This document shows, one piece after another, positions 51,750 to 63,590 of a DNA stretch of 64,000 bases. Where the stretch lies: assembly GCA_033807775.1 (NCBI GenBank), contig CM066319.1:158849983-158913982 (forward strand). The letters are read 5' to 3'. The notes beneath the pieces are model-generated. The model was given only the letters and a program-made list of their open reading frames with translations, had not been told where the DNA came from and did not search any database. Source of the DNA: Saussurea involucrata (lineage: Eukaryota; Streptophyta; Magnoliopsida; Asterales; Asteraceae). Numbering within the stretch: the first letter of the stretch is position 1; each line of letters opens with the position of its first letter. A program made the position numbers and the translations under genes.

Positions 51750-53344
51750 AAGAGAGAAAGGGAGCCGGAGTCGTGTGTCGCTGCTGTGTCGTCGCGAGGT
51801 AAGGTCTCGTTCCTTTCGTTTTATCTCTTTGTCGCTTCAACCGCAAAACCGTCGCAGCCGCCGCCACAGCCATGGCTGCCGGCGGTGTTCGCTGCCGTCG
51901 TACGCCACAAACTCAGTGGGTGCGTCGTAGTAGGTGGCTGCTGGGTTGAGCTTGAGTGTGGGTGCAGCCCGAGTTGTTTTGGTGAGCCCCGTTGTCTCGC
52001 CGGTTTCTTTGCCGAACCACCACCGGTGGTGGCTGCCGCCGCCGCCGACCACCACTGCCGGAGGTGGCAGTCGGTGGTGCGAGGTTTGGGTCCAGCCTTA
52101 ATTACCCTAACCTCTAAGACCCTGCTTCGTTAACCATAGTTGCAACCCTATTGCGAAAAACCTAAACCGAACCAAATCGTCATTTTATGTGAAAACGTCT
52201 TTTCTGCCGCTGTTTTGTTTCGTCCATAACTTTTCCATCGTAGCTCGGTTTGAGGCGAAATCGGTGCCAACGGTTCACATCCAGTGTCGGGAATACTTTT
52301 CGTGTTTTAGCAAAAACCTGGTTAAGCATCTAGCTAGGTGCAAAATAGCCATTTTTACAGCAGGTCCGAATCTTCCGGAATGACGTTTCAGTTTTAGAAA
52401 AATCATATAAAATCGTAGGAAAATCGTTAGAACGCGTATAATATGTCCCTGGAAAGCTAAGACCTAGACCTATCTGTTTGTAAAAAGTGATCTCTAGAAT
52501 TGTGGGTCTAGAAGGGGCTAAGCAGGTCCCGAACAGACCTGCAGTTTAGGCCGAAAAGGCGAAATATCACCCGTTTAATCTTATGTTTATAATTAAGGAT
52601 CCCGGGCTTCGAGTTGACACTTTATAGTACTTATTTAGGTGTCGAGAAGTGATTTTGGAGTTGGCTAGCTCGTGTGATCGTTCGAGATTTCTACATCGCT
52701 TTTGAGGTGAGTTCACTCACTACGTAGAACTATGGTTATATTTACATTACTGTAGCTCGCGTGTGATAAGTGGTATTACTTGTTGTGTGGTACTAGATAG
52801 TGTTGTGTCTAGTATGGACCTTGGGTGTCGTGTAAACTCGGTGGGACCGAGGATTGTGTACACGAGTTGCGTAGGAACTCGGTGGGACCGAGGGATACGT
52901 GCACGGTTATCGTGTGTCATCGGGGAGACCGATGAATGCTTGTTTAGGTGGGGTGGTGTGAGTATGCTTGTTTAGGATGCGTTCTTAGACTTGCATGCAT
53001 GGTTATGTGTATCTACTTGTTTTAGGGGTAGTGTTATATAATTGTGTTGTATGTGGTGTTGAATTCACTAAGCTTCGTGCTTACCCTTTCCCTATAAACC
53101 GTGGTTTCAGGTACTAGTGGCTCCAAGGCGTGACAGTACACACTGGTGCGTACGAAGGGCTCTTTGCAGTCATGAGATTTAATTTATACTTAAAAACAAT
53201 TTAATTCCGCTGTTTAGTTTTAATGAGAACGTTTATTATTTAAATTTGCAAACGAAACGGTCATTTGGATTATTAATGGTGTCTTATGCAATTAAATGAT
53301 TATTTTTAAAAGTTCAAAATTTTTGAAATTTTTGGGACGTTACA
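51315..53344 (+). repeat. 5' LTR of the gypsy element
   Basis: It contains a (GA)n microsatellite at 51716-51748 and two CTCGGTGGGACCGAG hairpins near 52838 and 52878. By eye it differs from the 3' LTR by only 1-2% plus indels. ORFs over the GA run are artefacts. Confidence 0.9.
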
Positions 53345-56300
53345 AGTTGGTATCAGAGTACAGCTTGAGTGAATCAAACACATCTCGGTGTGTTTGATCT
53401 CAAGTTGCGGCTATGATTTTTTTTTTCCTTTTTAAAATTTTTGGAGAATAAAAGAAAGGAAAACCCGTTTGAGAAACGGTGATCGAGGGTGCAGTGTGTA
53501 CAGTCAGCCGAAGCCAAGGGAAGGGTACAGTACTTAGTGTATTTACTGCTTTCTAGATCATAGGGTATGCATGCTAGATTGCTTGTGTTGTTTACACTGT
53601 ACTGTATGGTTATTGCTTGCTAATAGGAATTACTGCTAATCATATTAGGTTGTTAAGTGAATGCCCTATAGGTTGTATGCAGTAAGAATCACATAGCCTT
53701 AGAATATTGATTTAGTTCTATTGCGCAGCTCTTGTTTGAGTCCAACCGTTCTAGGATAGAATCATGTATTCGAATGTCTATTTGTTTCGCGTGGCATGCG
53801 ACTGGGTATTCGCGAGACAACTCGCTATGGTTAGTAGGGATTCAGTGGTAGCAAGGGTAGTGTTTTGGGATGGAATTCCTAGGGAGCTAGGAAGAGTGTG
53901 TACATATGCCGGTGCGTGCATATGTGTATAGTTTTCGGCGAGAAACTACTTGGACACTTCGGGATGGGACTCGGAACGGGCAATGATAGGTGTGGATGGT
54001 AGTAGTAGAGCTCCTACTACCGGAAGCACAGGATCAATGCTCGAGTCGGGGAAAGTCACGAGGAATCCAAGGAGTTGAGTGTGAGCGTTGTAGTGTGAGT
54101 TATTGTGTGCTAATTACTCGTTGTAATATCTACCCAGAATAGCCATCACAGGGAGGAACAACAATAGTGAAACTACTAGTACAAGTGTGTACTTGAATTG
54201 CTTTGATGTGATGATCGTTGGGGTAGTGATGAAGGTTCTAAACTAGTAGTCGTTGGAATAGAAGGACGATTCTAGTATTAATCACTTGGAGTGACGATAA
54301 GGATGATGTTTGTTTTAGGTAGACCATTTCGGGTTAAGATGGATGATTGTGCTAGAATCATAGGCTTATAGAGCCAACTTTGATTTGAGGATAAGTCGTA
54401 GGGATTATTTGACGTAATTTCCCAACTTGCCTAAGAGGTTTAAATGTCCGGACGACGATTGTGGACCGGAGAGGTTTGGAGGGGTATGAGTCGAGACGTT
54501 GAATGCCGACTGGGTCATGAACAAGGTTTATTTTGAAAATAAAATTGCATTAACTAAATCCTGTGTTTCCAATCCTTATATGGATTGTGTTTTGGAATTT
54601 TGGAAAATGTTCAGCACGCACATAAGATTTCGAATTATGGTTTTGAAAGTGCATGAAACCGTTTTATCACGAGAGTTGCAAACATTGTTAGAAATTGTTT
54701 CATTTTGTTATTTTTCCAACGGTTCTTTCGGGTAAGATGATATCCGTGTTTTGTGGTGTTTAAAATGTTGGGCAAGTGACTACGGCTTGTGACTTTAACA
54801 TTGGAACTCCTCTACATATGTTAGAGTTGAGACGGAAAGTTATATTCCACGATGTCTGTATAAAACTATTTTTGGTGATTTGTTTAATACGAGTTTGTTA
54901 AACAATGTTGTTTTATGGTTTTACCGAGAAAAGTAATTTTATGCCATAAGGCGACTAAAAAGAAATGAGTTTGGAACTCTAGTGTCGCTTAACTTTTCTT
55001 TCAAAAGTTTGTGTTACTAAGTATTTTATTGCAAATAGTTCAGTGTATGGATTGATTTATATGTGACTTAAGTGATGCATGGAAGAATATTTTGGTAACA
55101 TTTCATAATGAGTTGTTTGGTGCGCTTTTAGTCAGTTAAATGTTTTATTATCATTTCCATGAAATTGCGCTTTATCGACTTAGGGGTATGCATACTTGGG
55201 TAACCTTTGTTCTTGACATTTTGATAAACGAGTCGTGCATGAAAATGTTTTAGTTCCTTCTTGTCGGAATGAAAGACCATTTGGTCAAAGGAGTGTTTTA
55301 GTGTTGTGAATATCATGCATACGTTTACAATGTGCTATATTTTGAAAATATAAATGCGTAGATTGTTGACATTCGATTAATTTAGAATTGTCGATTATTT
55401 TTGGAAATAAAAAACTTTTGCTTTGGAGGGAACGAGTATTTTGAGCATTTTTGACAAATACATTTTAAACTTTGGTGTTTTGACGTTATATGTCCCAAGT
55501 ACGAAATGTTGAGGAAATGCTTCGTGATGAAGATTTTAAAAAATTCCTTATGGAAGTGTTACCAGTTTGCATGCCTACCCCGATTTAAGGTTTTATGATG
55601 TTTTAGTCGATATTTTCAAATGATGGAAACGAATTAGTTTTGTCTTTAAACTTGGAACTTACACAAGTTATTTTGTGTTTTGATTGAGGTGTAATTATGA
55701 ATCGTTTCCTTGTTTTGTATAATAAACTGACGCGCACAAATTTTGATTGATGAACTTTGTTCCATACCATTTGGATGGTCAGGAAATAATTTTGAGTAAA
55801 TTGCCGTTTGGGCTTCTTTTGAAGTACGTGTGAAAATTGTTGCACACCGTTTAAATTGAGCAGTTACCTTGTGTGCATGTCATGAGTCAATCCATACTAG
55901 AACCGTGGTGGTTCGTTTTAAGGAAATTATTTTTTTTACACTTTGCGTTTTGTGAGTAAACTGAACTGCAATGGAATGATTTTCAACATGATTTTCCTAT
56001 GTGGGGCGAACGTGTCCATTTTTGCGTAACTACTGACCTGGTAATAGTAGTTTTATTGCATATGATCTTTTTGCGATGAAAAATCTTGGTGTTGAAAATA
56101 TTTTGTAAATGATTTTTGTAAACCATTTGGGAAATGCACTTTTAAGTGTTATGTGTCATTTTGAGAATTATAAGGGTGTGAGTCCTTTGGGAAAACCCTT
56201 TTGTTTAACCCGTGTTGAGTTTTGGGGTTAATGTTGATTTTAGAGTATTGCTTGCTTAAACATTGTTTAAACGCGTTTTTGACCGACATATGGGTCCAGC

Positions 56301-57310
56301 AAGCGTGGAGCATTTTGCTCGGTTTTGACTTTGAGGTAGTCATGGGTCAATTGCCCGGTTTTAATGGCTCGGTGTGGAGTCTTGTTGATGGGTTGCTTTT
56401 GTTGCACTGTTTTGCATTTATTGCACGTTGAGTATTTACATGCTTGGGTGAGTGAGTCATCCCGAGATAGGCATGTTGTTGGTAGTCTGTATTGCATTGG
56501 ATCCATAGGCATAATAGTCAGTCGGTAGTAATGGTCGGTTAGGTATCTCGGGGTGGGACCCTGGTATTTATGTTTTAGGACCTTGACTTTCCAGTAGGCA
56601 CTAGGAGGTTATAGTATTGAACAGTTACCTGGGGGGTAGACGTCGAGGTATATCCTCAATACGGTGTAACTTGGCTTCGTAGAGCAAGTGTGGAAGATAC
56701 GTCGACGGTGGAAGGTGGGGTATTCCACGCGTGTTGGTACTGTAGGCCGAATAGTATCGGTTAAGGGAATGATGCCCTTTGTAATTAAGAGAATAAATGT
56801 GCAGTAACATTTTGAGGTAAGTGGTATATTTAGGTGTCGACTTTTGGGCTTGAGGCCAAACACCTTTAGCGTAATCGGGGAATTGTAGCCGATTTTAAAA
56901 TAATCATGGTGATGGTAGTAGTAACCCTGAGATGCTTACTTGTGATGAATGGTTATGGTGGAATGACCTTCGTGTGTGTTTATAAATCTGCTGATTTGAT
57001 GATTCGTGTGAGATAAATTTTGAGAGTCTATTAGAACTCGTGGAAGTTAATCGACAGTTAATGGTAGGAATGATCGGATTCGCGTATCCTGTAGGGTATA
57101 TTGGTGAGCAACTTTAGAATGGTTAGAGCTTGAAATTGAATCGGGATGTATGGAACATCTAAGGTTGGGAGACAACCGAAGTCGTTTGACTAGGAATGAT
57201 TCCAGTTGTTGGAGTGTTCTTCCGATCATAAATACGGTGTACTTGAAGGAGTTTTGTTGGTAAGAAAAGTATTCGAGAAATTTTTTTAGACGGTGTGAGA
57301 AATTTAGATT
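53345..57310. other. Non-coding interior of the gypsy element
   Basis: About 4 kb with no retroelement domain and only short ORFs on both strands. It is probably a mixture of decayed gag-pol and unrelated filler. Confidence 0.55.
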
Positions 57311-57319
57311 CCAGTTAGG

Positions 57320-57565
57320 GATGCCGCCAAGCGTATTATTCAGACTCTTGAGGATATTCAGATCGGCGAGCGGCTTAATTATGTGGAGAAGCCGATCGCT
57401 ATTATTGAGAGGAGGACGAGGGCCTCGCGTAATAAGGTAATCGGTTTGGTGAAAGTCCAGTGGCAACACCGAAAGGGTTCCGTGTGGACATGGGAACCCG
57501 AGGTTGAGATGCGGAAGAACTATTCGGAACTATTCGTGGACGTAGACTTCGGGGACGAAGTCTAA
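57320..57565 (+). pseudogene. Chromodomain remnant at the gypsy integrase C-terminus
   Basis: An open segment with 'RLNYVEKPIAIIERRTRASR' and then 'VKVQWQHRKGSVWTWEPE', the chromodomain that follows integrase in chromoviruses and directs insertion to heterochromatin. It ends at TAA (57563-57565), 6 bp before the purine-rich GCGGGGGAGAGAG tract. Confidence 0.8.
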
Positions 57566-57584
57566 TTCAAGCGGGGGAGAGAGT

Positions 57585-57987
57585 TGTAAAGCCCGTGTTC
57601 CGGTATGGTTTTACTTTATTTTTTTTTTAGTTATTTAATTGTTTCTTTTTATTATTAGTTATCCTTCTCGTATCAGTTTGGCATTAGCGGGGATTGACGG
57701 AAGGACCAAGTGTGTAATATAGTTTTAAACTTTAAGCATTTAACAAAGAGTTGAAAAGGCAGGGACCAAATGCGTCAAGATGGGATTTTGGTTGCATGGG
57801 GTCGGACCATATTGGAACCGACCCTTTTCCTCTCGGTTTCTTTTCACGACGCCTCAAGGGTAAAAAGAAAACCCTACTTCCCTTTTTCCTATCTTCTTTG
57901 CCTTAATCGCCAAGCTCATTCTCTCCCTTTTCCTTGCTGCCGCCGTGAACCACCCACCACCACTAGCACCGCCGCTGTTTTCTGCCG

Positions 57988-58019
<32 letters not shown>

Positions 58020-59631
58020 AAGAGAGAAAGGGAGCCGGAGTCGCGTGTCGCTGCTGTGTCGTCGCGAGGTAAGGTCTCGTTCCTTTCGTTTTATCTCTTT
58101 GTCACTTCAACCGCAAAACCGTCGCAGCCGCCGCCGCAGCCATGGATGCCGGCGGTGTTCGCTGCCGTCGTACTCCACAAACTCAGTGGGTGCGTCGTAG
58201 TAGGTGGCTGCTGGGTTGAGCTTGAGTGTGGGTGCAGCCCGAGTTGTTTTGGTGAGCCCCGTTGTCTCGCCGGTTTCTTTTGCCAAACCACCACCGATGG
58301 TGGCTGCCGCCGCCGCCGACCACCACTGCCGGAGGTGGCAGTGGGTGGTGCGAGGTTTGGGTCCAGCCTTAATTACCCTAACCTCTAAGACCCTGCTTCG
58401 TTAACCATAATTGCAACCCTATTGCGAAAAACCTAAACCGAACCAAATCGTCATTTTATGTGAAAACGTCTTTTCTGCCGCTGTTTTGTTTCGTCCATAA
58501 CGTTTCCATCGTAGCTCGGTTTGAGGCGAAATCGGTGCCCACGGTTCACATCCTGTGTCGGGAATACTTTTCGTATTTTAGCAAAACCTGGTTAAGCCTC
58601 TAGCTAGGTGCAAAATAGCCATTTTTACAGCAGGTCCGAATCTGCCGGAATGACGTTTCAGTTTTAGAAAAATCATATAAAATCGTAGGAAAATCGTTAG
58701 AACGCGTATAATATGTCCCTGGAAAGCTAAGACCTAGACCTATCTGTTTGTAAAAAGTGATCTCTAGAATTGTGGGTCTAGAAGGGGCTAAGCAGGTCCC
58801 GAACAGACCTGCAGTTTAGGCCGAAAAGGCGAAATATCACCCGTTTAATCTTATGTTTATAATTAAGGATCCCGGGCTTCTAGTTGACACTTTATAGTAC
58901 TTATTTAGGTGTCGAGAAGTGATTTTGGAGTTGGCTAGCTCGTGTGATCGTTCGAGATTTCTACATCGCTTTTGAGGTGAGTTCACTCACTACGTAGAAC
59001 TATGGTTATATTTACATTACTGTAGCTCGCGTGTGCTAAGTGGTATTACTTGTTGTGTGGTACTAGATAGTGTTGTGTCTAGTATGGACCTTGGGTGTCG
59101 TGTAAACTCGGTGGGACCGAGGACTCGGTGGGACCGAGGATTGTGTACACGAGTGGCGTAGGAACTCGGTGGGACCGAGGGATACGTGCACGGTTTTCGT
59201 GTGTCATCGGGGAGACCGATGAATGCTTGTTTAGGTGGGTTGGTGTGAGTATGCTTGTTTAGGATGCGTTCTTAGACTTGCATGCATGGTTATGTGTATC
59301 TACTTGTTTTAGGGGTAGTGTTATATAATTGTGTTGTATGTGGTGTTGAATTCACTAAGCTTCGTGCTTACCCTTTCCCTATAAACCGTGGTTTCAGGTA
59401 CTAGTGGTTCCAAGGCGTGACGGTACACACTGGCGCGTACGAATGGCTCTTTGCAGTCATGAGATTTAATTTATACTTAAAAACAATTTAATTCCGCTGT
59501 TTAGTTTTAATGAGAACGTTTATTATTTAAATTTACAAACGAAACGGTTATTTGGATTATTAATGGTGTCTTATGCAATTAAATGATTATTTTTAAAAGT
59601 TCAAAATTTTTGAAATTTTTGGGACGTTACC
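57585..59631 (+). repeat. 3' LTR of the gypsy element
   Basis: It has a shorter GA run (57987-58012) and a 16-bp tandem duplication of ACTCGGTGGGACCGAG near 59106-59138 that is absent from the 5' LTR. Confidence 0.9.
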
Positions 59632-62217
59632 CTAAGCATGGTGTAAAATTTTCAGTAAACTATACTTATCAGAAGTTTGTTGCATACGCCATGCAAAAAT
59701 GTGGAATCAACCATTCTGCTGTTTGCAAGTTAGTGTTTAAGAATGGTGATGGGTCATTTGTGGAGTTATCCAACGATGGGGATATCTCTGGTTTTCTTCA
59801 GTTTGCAGCCGAATCAGAAAGACCGCCATTACTTTTTGTGTATGCCGAATCCTCGGTGTGCGACGAAGACGGTGATGACGACGATGACGACGAAGGTGAT
59901 GACGACACTGATAACAAAGACCTCCAAATGGAGCAGCCTGATTCTCAATTTCAGCCGTCCCACGGCCCAACGGTTCATTTGGATCATGCATATGGTCTTA
60001 ACAACTGTATTCCTGATTATGTTCCGGAGACGCAACAACAACAACCACAAGAAGGACGTCGTGCTGGAGTTGCTGATGACGAAACCTATGTTTTCAAAAC
60101 GGGTAATGCTGATATAGACAGATCAGATACCGATAGTGATGATCACGAAGAATATACCCCTAGTAATAAATCATTTAGTCAGTTAAATGACTATTTTGAT
60201 ATGTCCCCTATTCTTCCAGACCAGAATAGCCATACACAAACCTACGAACCTACACCTTATAATCGCAGTTTAAGGTTAAAAGTAGGTCAGATATTTGATT
60301 CGAAGGATCACTTGGCAAGTCAGGTCGGACTTAAGTTCATGGAAGAGGGTTTCGAAAGTCACACGCCGAGATCCGACAAAACCAGATACGAAGTTGAATG
60401 TGCGAGAGAAAACTGTAAGTGGAGGATGTACGCGATTCCCGCGGGAGAAAAAGGAGGGGCGTTACTTATTAGAAAATTGGACGACGTACACACTTGTTCG
60501 AGGACGCAACTGAATCCCAACCACAAACAAGCCACCAAAAGGACTTTGGGTGCGATACTGAAAAACAAATTTTTTGATGCTAGCAGGTCATTGCGTCCAA
60601 AGGACATCATGGACGATGTACACCAGCAGTTCGGCGTCACGATTGGTTACCACCAAGCTTGGCGTGCGCGATGCAGGGCACTGCTATTGGTGAGAGGCAC
60701 GTTCGAGGAGTCGTATGAACGACTCCCAGCATATTTATATAATTTGCAGCTGCGGAATCCAGGTATTGTCACCCAGCTAAGGACCGATTCACATGGACGG
60801 TTTGAGATGTGCTTCGTGGCCCTTGGACCCGCGGTACGTATTTTAACACGTCATATGTTTACACATTATAAACTATAACATTTACAAAGGGAAACCACGT
60901 ACGTTTTTGCAGATCCGCACATTTGTGGAAAATCTGCGTCGTGTCCTGGTAATAGACGCTGCCCATTTAAAGGGCCCTTACTTGGGTATGATGTTCCTGG
61001 CGGTTGCCATGGACGGGGACAACTCCATCGTTCCAGTAGCTTTCGGAGTAGGCAAGTCCGAAACCGGGGACGAGTGGACTTGGTTTCTGTCCATGTTGAG
61101 ACAAGCTATCGGAGACCCGCAAGGGTTGGTGTTTATGTCCGACAGGGCTCTTTCCATAAGCGCCGCAATCTCTGCCATGTACCCAAACGCCCCTCACGCC
61201 AATTGTTGTCGACATTTGGAGATGAACGCCAAAACCCAGGACGAACGTATTACCACCTACAAGGATGTCTACTGAGCGGCATGCAGAGCATATACGGATC
61301 GGGAGTTTGACTGGTACATGAATCTTCTACGAGTTAGTGCCAAGAATGCAGCCAAAGTGATGGACGATGTTGGACCGGAGAGGTGGTCCGCGACCCATTT
61401 TCCTGCACAACGGTATGACATTCTGACCTCCAATAGTGCAGAGTCGGTGAATGCACTCTCCCGTTTTGCGCGTAGATGTCCGATTGTTAGTCTTATGGAC
61501 TACTTTCGGAGCTTTCAACAAGAGTAGGTACCAACTTCGACGTCGAAAAGGAGCTGAGCTGCAAAGTAGACTCACACCAGCGGCGGAGGAGATAGTTCTC
61601 TTCAGGGCGCGTTACGCGTCGACATGGAGGGTAAGAGAAATCGGGTATGGGAGGTACGAGGTTCAGGATAACCATCTTCACGCGACTGTCCATATGACCG
61701 ACCATGTTTGTTCCTGTTTCCAATGGCAAAAATCTGGGTTACCATACGGCCATGCCATCGCTGCGGCAAGACATATGGGTCGTAGAGATTGTAGTGACTT
61801 GGTTGTAACTTTCTTCACGTCCGAAACTTACCGGAGAACATACGCAGAGGTAATAAATCCAGCTGGACCCCCTGAAGCATGGGTGTATTCACCCGACCCC
61901 CTTCCGCCATGCTATCCACCATTAAATGATAAGAACAGAGCCGGGAGACCGAAAAATAACAACCGACGTTCATCACGTGGTGAAGGTTCGATACAGCGAA
62001 AATGTACTCGGTGCCAATGCGTAGGACATACTCGTGGAGAGTGTCCAAATCCCGCCCCTTCAACCGTGCCAAAGAGTAGACGTTCAGTCAGCCAAGTAAG
62101 TAACACGCAGGGCCCATCGGAGCTTGAGCCACATGAAACTATATCATATGATACCGTTGATCTGAACGTTGATTTCCCTTGAAAGGTACTTGAAACAGAA
62201 CATGGGATGATGATCAT

Positions 62218-62282
62218 AATGGTAGTAGTCTAAATGGAGAGAATAGTAATGGTAGTAGTCTAAATGGAGAGAATAGTAATGG
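62218..62282. repeat. Short tandem duplication in MULE-2
   Basis: Two direct copies of a unit of about 33 bp containing TGGTAGTAGTCTAAATGGAG. Confidence 0.8.
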
Positions 62283-62321
62283 TTATATAGAAATGGGGTT
62301 TTGACAATAGGACAAGGTTTC

Positions 62322-62556
62322 ACGAGAAGAATATGAAATGGGGTTTTGACAAGTTGGTATCACTGGACTCATTTAAGAATTGTGAAAATGGGTATTTGGC
62401 GAATGATGATTCATGTGTGTTTGGAGCTGAAGTATTTGCAGTTACAGAGTATGCACAAAAGGATCGATGTCTGTCCATCACAAAGCCTCCACCAATTTTT
62501 AATACTTACACTTGGACCATCGATAATAAAATAAATAAATCAAAAAATATTCAATG
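62322..62556 (+). pseudogene. Captured MATH/TRAF-like gene fragment in MULE-2
   Basis: One open frame encodes the end of one MATH domain ('KWGFDKLVSLDSF...NGYLANDDSCVFGAEVF') and the start of the next ('NTYTWTIDN'). This is the tandem-MATH arrangement of plant MATH-domain proteins. It corresponds to the shorter segment in MULE-1, so the capture predates their separation. It is not a full gene. Confidence 0.8.
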
Positions 62557-62806
62557 ATTAGTATGTGTTTGTTATGAAATAATCTTGTATAATATCTATG
62601 AGTTGTATTTTTAATATGAACCACTTTTTAGACAAATTTCAGACTACTTAAACACTACTTTTCAGACAAATTCAAGACCTTTATTCATGACAAATTAAAC
62701 AACAACATACAAACAGGAAAGGAACGAAACAACAATGTCGAACTGGAAAACTACAAAACAATAACACATAAACAACAAAGTACTAAAGCAACACCCGTAC
62801 CACCAC

Positions 62807-63130
62807 CTACTGAAAAATTGCTTTAGTTTGATCAATCCAATTTTTCTTGTCGCTTATCTTCGCTTGAAGAATTGCGAAGTCTTGCGTACAGTGGTGAATT
62901 TCTTCTTTTTCTCGACAAATACGAGCCTCCCTATCTTTTATATCCCCTTTCATCCTTTTGATCTCCTTTTCTTCCACTTCGATCCTTGTCAAGTGGACTT
63001 TCTTCCCGGCGATAATCTGTTTCCACTATTCTGTCAGTTGGTCTATCTCCTTTTCCTTTGCTGCTATCGCCTTCTGGAGTTTAGGTGGCATTCCTTCAGG
63101 TGTAGACGATAGGTTAGATGACGATGCCAT
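62807..63130 (-). pseudogene. MULE-2 convergent coiled-coil ORF ('ORF-B') with one nonsense codon
   Basis: It starts MASSSNLSSTPEGMPPK at 63130 and is in frame for 107 codons to the stop at 62807-62809, except for TAG at codon 35 (63026-63028) where MULE-1 has Glu. It is rich in Lys, Glu and Ile heptads. It ends 'WIDQTKAIFQ', matching the tail seen out of frame in MULE-1. Confidence 0.65.
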
Positions 63131-63179
63131 TTGTTTACTGAAGAAAGAAAGCAAGTGAAAGAAAGCAAGAAAAAAGGAT

Positions 63180-63581
63180 GGAATGGTGTGAATTATGAAT
63201 TACATTTTACTGATATTTATGGATGAAATCTCAAACATGCCAGTGAATTTGAACCACAAATTGGTCTTCAGAGTACAATAATTGTGGAAAAAAACAGTAA
63301 AAGCATGCAAAGATTCGTGCAAAAAAGGACCAAAAATGAAATTTTTTTTGCCCATCGCGGGCCTATCGCGGGCAACCCCCGCAGGGAGGGACCAAAAGTG
63401 TCACCGCGGGCATAGTTGGGGGGCTACGCGGGACACTTTGGCCCAACAGGGGTGACACGTAGGCCCTAGCCCGCGATCGCGGGGCCCACCGCAGAAAAAA
63501 TGGGTATTTTGGTAAAATCAGAGAGAAAATGGGTATTTTGGTAAGTCAAAGTCAAACTTTGGGTATTTTAATTAAATTCCC
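63180..63581 (-). repeat. MULE-2 right TIR
   Basis: Inverse of 50672-51140. It carries CCCGCGATCGCGGG near 63470 and ends AATTAAATTCCC before the TSD. Confidence 0.85.
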
Positions 63582-63590
63582 AAATAAATA

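Larger units (their letters stand above)
51315..59631 (+). mobile_element. Non-autonomous Ty3/gypsy chromovirus derivative in MULE-2
   Basis: A perfect 5-bp TSD CTAAG (51310-51314 and 59632-59636). The LTRs are 2030 and 2047 bp with TGTAA...TTACA ends (the last base of the 3' copy is C). The PBS region is TTGGTATCAGAG at about 53347. The 4.2-kb interior lacks gag, protease, RT and integrase cores but keeps a chromodomain tail (57320-57565) next to the PPT. That identifies a chromovirus origin, probably Tekay-like. A deletion derivative moved in trans is likely. Confidence 0.88.
51219..62182 (+). pseudogene. MULE-2 transposase (mudrA-like), interrupted and decayed
   Basis: The first 32 codons (MSSSVAKAKLFF..., 51219-51314) are separated from the rest by a gypsy element; coding resumes in phase at 59637. 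Exon 1 ends at 60833, a 79-bp GT-AG intron follows (60834-60912), and exon 2 runs to 62182. Lesions: TGA at 61273-61275 in place of a Trp kept in MULE-1, and a 1-base frameshift near 61526. A TAC at 61745-61747 replaces a SWIM-finger cysteine with Tyr. The C-terminus retains a CCHC knuckle (CTRCQCVGHTRGEC). Asp-rich and Gln-rich tracts differ from MULE-1. Not functional. Confidence 0.9.
45695..63581 (+). mobile_element. MULE-2: coding Mutator-like element, multiply interrupted
   Basis: A perfect 9-bp TSD AAATAAATA (45686-45694 and 63582-63590). The termini are GGGAATTTAATTAA and its complement. MULE-1 lies within the left TIR after the first 14 bp, and a gypsy LTR element lies in the transposase exon. 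Removing both leaves roughly 4.6 kb: TIR, transposase gene (plus), captured MATH fragment, coiled-coil ORF (minus), TIR. All coding parts are broken. Confidence 0.9.

Noticed and set aside
51673..52133. Overlapping plus-strand ORFs with Arg-Glu repeats in the gypsy 5' LTR
   Set aside because: The repeats come from a (GA)n microsatellite and the frames lie inside an LTR; the 3' LTR shows the same artefact.
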